Below, piece after piece: positions 8,271 to 10,734 of a stretch of 10,734 bases of DNA. Origin of the DNA: Ginkgo biloba (taxonomy: Eukaryota; Streptophyta; Ginkgoopsida; Ginkgoales; Ginkgoaceae); the NCBI GenBank assembly GCA_024626585.1, contig JANKJI010000011.1, forward strand, positions 146,006,817 to 146,017,550, given 5' to 3'. The stretch's first letter is position 1. Each line of letters starts with the position of its first letter. The position numbers were made by a program, and so were the translations under genes. The notes beneath the pieces were generated by a model, which did not search any database, had not been told where the DNA came from, and saw nothing but the letters and a program-made list of their open reading frames with translations.

Positions 8271-8449
8271 CTAATTTAATTTTATAGATAATTTAGACAT
8301 AGACTACACATAGAGGGGTTAGGATAGGTTACTACAAAAATATATTTTGATGAGACAGGCCAAGGTACTTATGATGTACTAACCACATTAGAACCAATAG
8401 ATAATTATTTTCTAGCTCCTAAAATTAATAATTTGGCCTCTAGAGAATG

Positions 8450-8908
8450 ATGTTTGATAGGGAAAGATCTCAATCTGGTGTAGGCACCAACATCATTTTG
8501 GAAGAACCTAGTGGAAAAATTCACCCATTGATATATCTCCTATAATTTAAATGCATTAATAATGTAGTAAAGTACAAAGATTTAGTGCTCATACTAAAAC
8601 AAGCCTTAGAGTTTGGGGTAAGTTAACTAAAGGTATTTAGCTATTTAAAGATAATTATTGATCAAGTCAAGGATATTTGTTCTATGAAAAATTAAAAATT
8701 TAACTAATACCATTATTAGGTGTGGTCACTAATTAAATATTTTGATGCATTCAATATTTTATTTGTTCCTAGAGAACATAATCAATTAGTTGACTCACTA
8801 GCTATGTCAGCTTCATTATTTTCTCTCTATCTCTCTCTTTCCTTAGGAAGATTCAAAGTAAAAATCCTAGTTAAACCTTCAGTACCAGACAATGTAGGAG
8901 GTGTTTGA
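8450..8908 (+). pseudogene. RNase H-like domain upstream of the reverse transcriptase, decayed
   Basis: RNase H degrades the RNA strand of the RNA/DNA hybrid during reverse transcription. The frame runs from about 8450 to TGA 8906-8908. It opens MFDRERSQSGVGTNIILEEP (8450-8509), which fits F-D-G-[S/A]-x…G-x-G. Then come FKCINNVVKYKDLVLILKQA (8546-8605, normally FEC-TNN-x-AEYEAL), LKVF-S-Y-LKIIIDQVKD, and the clean end FNILFVPREHNQLVDSLAMS. Of the four catalytic positions, the first Asp (8456) and the last (8792) remain. The Glu is Lys (8570) and the second Asp is Tyr (8642). In-frame stops such as 8543, 8693, 8705 and 8717 fall where Gln fits. The style, with AEYEAL and PRE.N..AD.LA, is that of the archaeal-like second RNase H of plant Tat elements. 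Its place before the reverse transcriptase is the notable point. Confidence 0.75.
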
Positions 8909-9240
8909 AGATGATTGTCAAATTCTTAGATTCCTATGGAATGAAGAAGAGTTTAAAAATTATTGTTGTGAAGATCAAGAGTGGTTATTAGTTATTCAAC
9001 CAGAGAAAGAAAGGGTCATCCAGAATAAATAAGATACCTAAAGGATTAGTGATTCTTGAATCTTTATTTGATCATCATGATATACCTTGACTAGGCATAA
9101 AGATAGAATAATTATAAAAAATGATTGTACAAGAGACACTTCAGGTTAATATTAGATCAGAAGAAAAACCTTAAAATATACATATTGGAGAATGCTACAC
9201 TTAGAAATAATGAGATCAAATAGTTTCCTTGTGTCAAGAA
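8907..9240 (+). pseudogene. pol tether between the upstream RNase H and reverse transcriptase, decayed
   Basis: After two frame changes (near 8905 and 9028) the polyprotein continues with VFEDDCQILRFLWNEEEF (8901-8954) and then NKIPKGLVILESLFDHHD (9028-9081), an element-conserved linker style before the polymerase. Further on, EECYT-like and SLCQEFEDIFS segments lead into the reverse transcriptase. No catalytic motif is seen. Stops are frequent. Confidence 0.55.
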
Positions 9241-9930
9241 TTTGAAGATATTTTTTCCTAGATGTACGATGAAATGAATTTATTTGATCCTGAAGTGATT
9301 AAACATCGGATGCCTCTCAAGCTAGGAGTTAAAACTTTTAGGTAAAAACTCTGAAGTGTGATTTTGAAGCTAGAAGAAACTATCTAGAAGGATATTAAAA
9401 AACTACTGAATGTAGGAATCATTTTCCCTATCTAATATTCTTCATGGATAGCCAATTTAGTACTTGTGCAAAAGAGGAATGGGGAGAGTCATTTATGTGT
9501 TAATTTTTTAAACTTAAATAAAGAATCTTTGAAGGATAATTATTTATTACCAAGAATGAATCAACTATTACAGATGGTGACTCAAGTTTAAATGTTATCC
9601 ATGTTAGATGTATTTTTAAGAAATAACCAAATTTTAGTGGCTCATGAAGATTCATATAAAACAACATTCACAACCTTATTGGGAACTTTTTCTTATTAGA
9701 GGATGCCTTTTGGACTAATAAATACTAGAGAAACATTTCAGAGGGCCATGGATTTTTCTTTCAAATAATTTATTGGGAAGGTAATTTCCATCTATCTAGA
9801 TGATTTAACTGTCTTCTCCAAAAAGAGTACAAACCATATAGATCATGTTAGAGAAATTTTTAAAAAATGAAATTTTTTTGGCATTTATCTCAATCTGAAA
9901 ATGTCTAGCATATGATTAATAGAAGGAAAA
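9241..9930 (+). pseudogene. Ty3/gypsy reverse transcriptase, decayed
   Basis: This domain copies element RNA to DNA in the particle. One frame runs from about 9028 to the window end, broken only by stops. Motifs in order are FEDIFS (9241), LNVGIIFPI (the normal AGIIxPS position), SSWIANLVLVQKRNG (the W-S/A-N-x-V-x-V-x-K strand), HLCVNFLNLNKESLKDNYLL (the R-x-C-V-D-F-R-x-LN motif with D to N and R to L changes), MLDVF (first catalytic Asp, 9607), YKTTFTTLLGTFSY, then RMPFGLI (9700-9720), ETFQRAMD, and the catalytic box YLDD (9793-9804). All three catalytic Asp codons survive although the frame holds many stops, for example at 9697, where the residue before RMPFGL should be. The copy cannot make a full enzyme. 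Confidence 0.88.
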
Positions 9931-10129
9931 CAATTGGGACATATCGTGATGAAGAAATGAGTGTGCATAGATACTGATTGAGTAAAGGAAATTCAATCTT
10001 TAGAGTTGCCTTAAAAAAAAAGGGAAACGTAGTATTTCCTTCGAAAAGTAAATTTTGTGATAACATTTATACACAATTTTTCTAATATTGTCTTCTCAAT
10101 CACTCGATTGCTAAAGAAAGTTGTAGAGT

Positions 10130-10600
10130 TAAAGTGGACGGAGGAAGCTAAAGAAGATTTCAATAAAATTAAAGAAGTTATTACATTAGCTCCTATTTTG
10201 GCTGCCCCCAATTTGAGTAAGGATTTCATTATCTAAATGCATGCTTCAAAGAAAGTAGTGGTTGTGATGTTATTATAGAAGGTTGATACTAATCATGAAT
10301 GACCTATTGCTTTTATGAGCAAAGTCCTAAAGGATTATGAACTAAAGTATTTAGAGGTTGAGAAATAAGTTTTTTCATTGGTTAAAGCTATGAAAGTGTT
10401 TTGGCCCTACATATTAATGAATCACACAGTGGATTATGTACCCTTGTCCCCAATAAAATTAATGTTGAATCAACAATAATTAAATGGAAAATGGAAAAAT
10501 TGGGTGATGAAAATCCAAGAATATGATTTGGATGTAAAACTAACCAAGATTATTAAGGGCCAAGGAATATGTAAATTGGTTGCAAAATTTATTGATGAGA
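10130..10600 (+). pseudogene. Gypsy-type RNase H following the reverse transcriptase, decayed
   Basis: This is the standard RNase H of Ty3/gypsy, read in the same frame as the reverse transcriptase. It begins after LKWTEEAKEDFNKIKEVITL (thumb/connection end). DFIIxMHASKKVVVV (10222-10266) stands where the family has F-x-L-x-[T/C]-DAS, so the first catalytic Asp is His (10240). PIAFMSKVLKDYELKYLEVE (10303-10362) matches the P-x-x-[F]-x-S…Y-x-x-[T]-E segment and keeps the Glu (10360). The TDH-type strand reads VDYVPLSPIKLML, without the usual Asp-His. The domain ends IQEYDLDVKLTKIIKGQGI, where many gypsy elements have an ADALSR motif. Some of these differences may belong to the lineage rather than to decay. 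Stops include 10234 and 10366. Confidence 0.75.
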
Positions 10601-10734
10601 TACATGCATAGAAATATGGCATCCATGTACTAAATAATGAAACTAAGAAAGATTTAACACATCCCTTTCCAGAATACCGAGACATAATATTTAATCTATG
10701 ACATGGAAATTGTCCGAAAAACTTGACGAGGGAA
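10601..10734 (+). pseudogene. Linker before integrase, cut by the window edge
   Basis: The same frame continues with YGIHVLNNETKKDL and the conserved-looking EYRDIIFNL-stop-HGNCPKNLTRE ending at the last base. In plant gypsy elements a segment of this kind sits just before the zinc-binding N-terminus of integrase. Integrase itself is not in view. Confidence 0.55.

Larger units (their letters stand above)
2231..10734 (+). mobile_element. Degenerate Ty3/gypsy LTR retrotransposon, Tat/Ogre-like, 3' part outside the window
   Basis: All recognisable modules lie on the plus strand in the order upstream ORF, leader, gag, protease, RNase H, tether, reverse transcriptase, RNase H, pre-integrase linker. 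The reverse transcriptase with RMPFGL and YLDD, followed by the gypsy RNase H, places it in Ty3/gypsy. A second RNase H and an ORF before gag are traits known in the plant Tat group, which includes Ogre. The copy has several frame changes and dozens of stops, so it is non-autonomous and old. CG dinucleotides look scarce by eye, as expected for long-methylated transposon DNA. Integrase and the 3' LTR are beyond the right edge. The left boundary is uncertain: 2231 is the first base of recognisable internal sequence, not a mapped end. Confidence 0.88.

Noticed and set aside
8818-8847. Splice-acceptor-like pyrimidine tract (TCTCTCTATCTCTCTC… CCTTAG) before RT, as in the Ogre pol intron
   Set aside because: The protein frame of the upstream RNase H and its tail reads straight through it (SLFSLYLSLSLGRFKVK… PSVPDN), with no matching donor and no interruption to explain. 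It is more likely a CT-rich coding or microsatellite stretch.
2231-10734. Reassigned genetic code with TAA/TAG read as Gln
   Set aside because: Many in-frame TAA/TAG codons fit Gln. However, the WD40 gene beside them uses CAA/CAG for Gln and ends on TAA, the element also uses CAA/CAG, and it has frameshifts and lost catalytic residues. Decay explains the pattern.
9241-10734. Endogenous pararetrovirus instead of an LTR retrotransposon
   Set aside because: The gag type (DPTPWLDVGPLNITGN), the two RNase H domains and the segment typical of the linker before integrase point to a Ty3/gypsy retrotransposon. No movement-protein-like sequence was seen.

Overview
The window looks like nuclear DNA from a seed plant. 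The evidence is a WD40 gene end with a short AT-rich intron (GTAAGT donor, pyrimidine-rich acceptor), an AT-rich flank, and a long, heavily decayed Ty3/gypsy LTR retrotransposon of the plant Tat/Ogre-like kind. Such old but still collinear elements are typical of conifers and other gymnosperms, so a gymnosperm host is plausible. The sequence does not prove it.

Layout. (1) 1-739, plus strand: the last two exons of a WD40-repeat gene, split by a 154-bp phase-2 intron and ending at TAA 737-739. This is the only apparently functional gene. (2) 740 to about 990: its 3' UTR, with two overlapping hairpins, a third stem-loop and a TTGTAA-type poly(A) region. (3) About 990-2230: AT-rich DNA with a faint protein remnant at 1152-1520, possibly Myb/SANT (trihelix)-like, and otherwise nothing recognised. 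(4) 2231-10734, plus strand: one degenerate retroelement read in the same direction throughout. It begins with a large decayed ORF of about 3.1 kb (2231-5353), followed by a noncoding leader of about 0.9 kb with intron-like splice signals. Next come gag (6244 to about 7240), a protease (about 7910-8270), an RNase H domain upstream of the polymerase (8450-8850), a tether, reverse transcriptase (9241 to about 9930), the usual gypsy RNase H (about 10130-10600), and the linker that precedes integrase. The window stops there, so integrase and the 3' LTR lie outside. No 5' LTR or primer-binding site could be identified.

The element is dead in this copy. Frame changes occur near 2940, 5200, 7100, 8445, 8905 and 9028, and there are dozens of in-frame stops. 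Many of these stops are CAA/CAG to TAA/TAG or TGG to TAG/TGA type changes, as expected from deamination of methylated cytosines. The domain order is still readable.

The most interesting points are the large upstream ORF, the extra RNase H placed before the reverse transcriptase, and the loss of the first catalytic Asp in the ordinary gypsy RNase H. Together they suggest a Tat-related lineage with a rearranged pol and an additional ORF. All annotation was done by reading; no alignment or database search was run.
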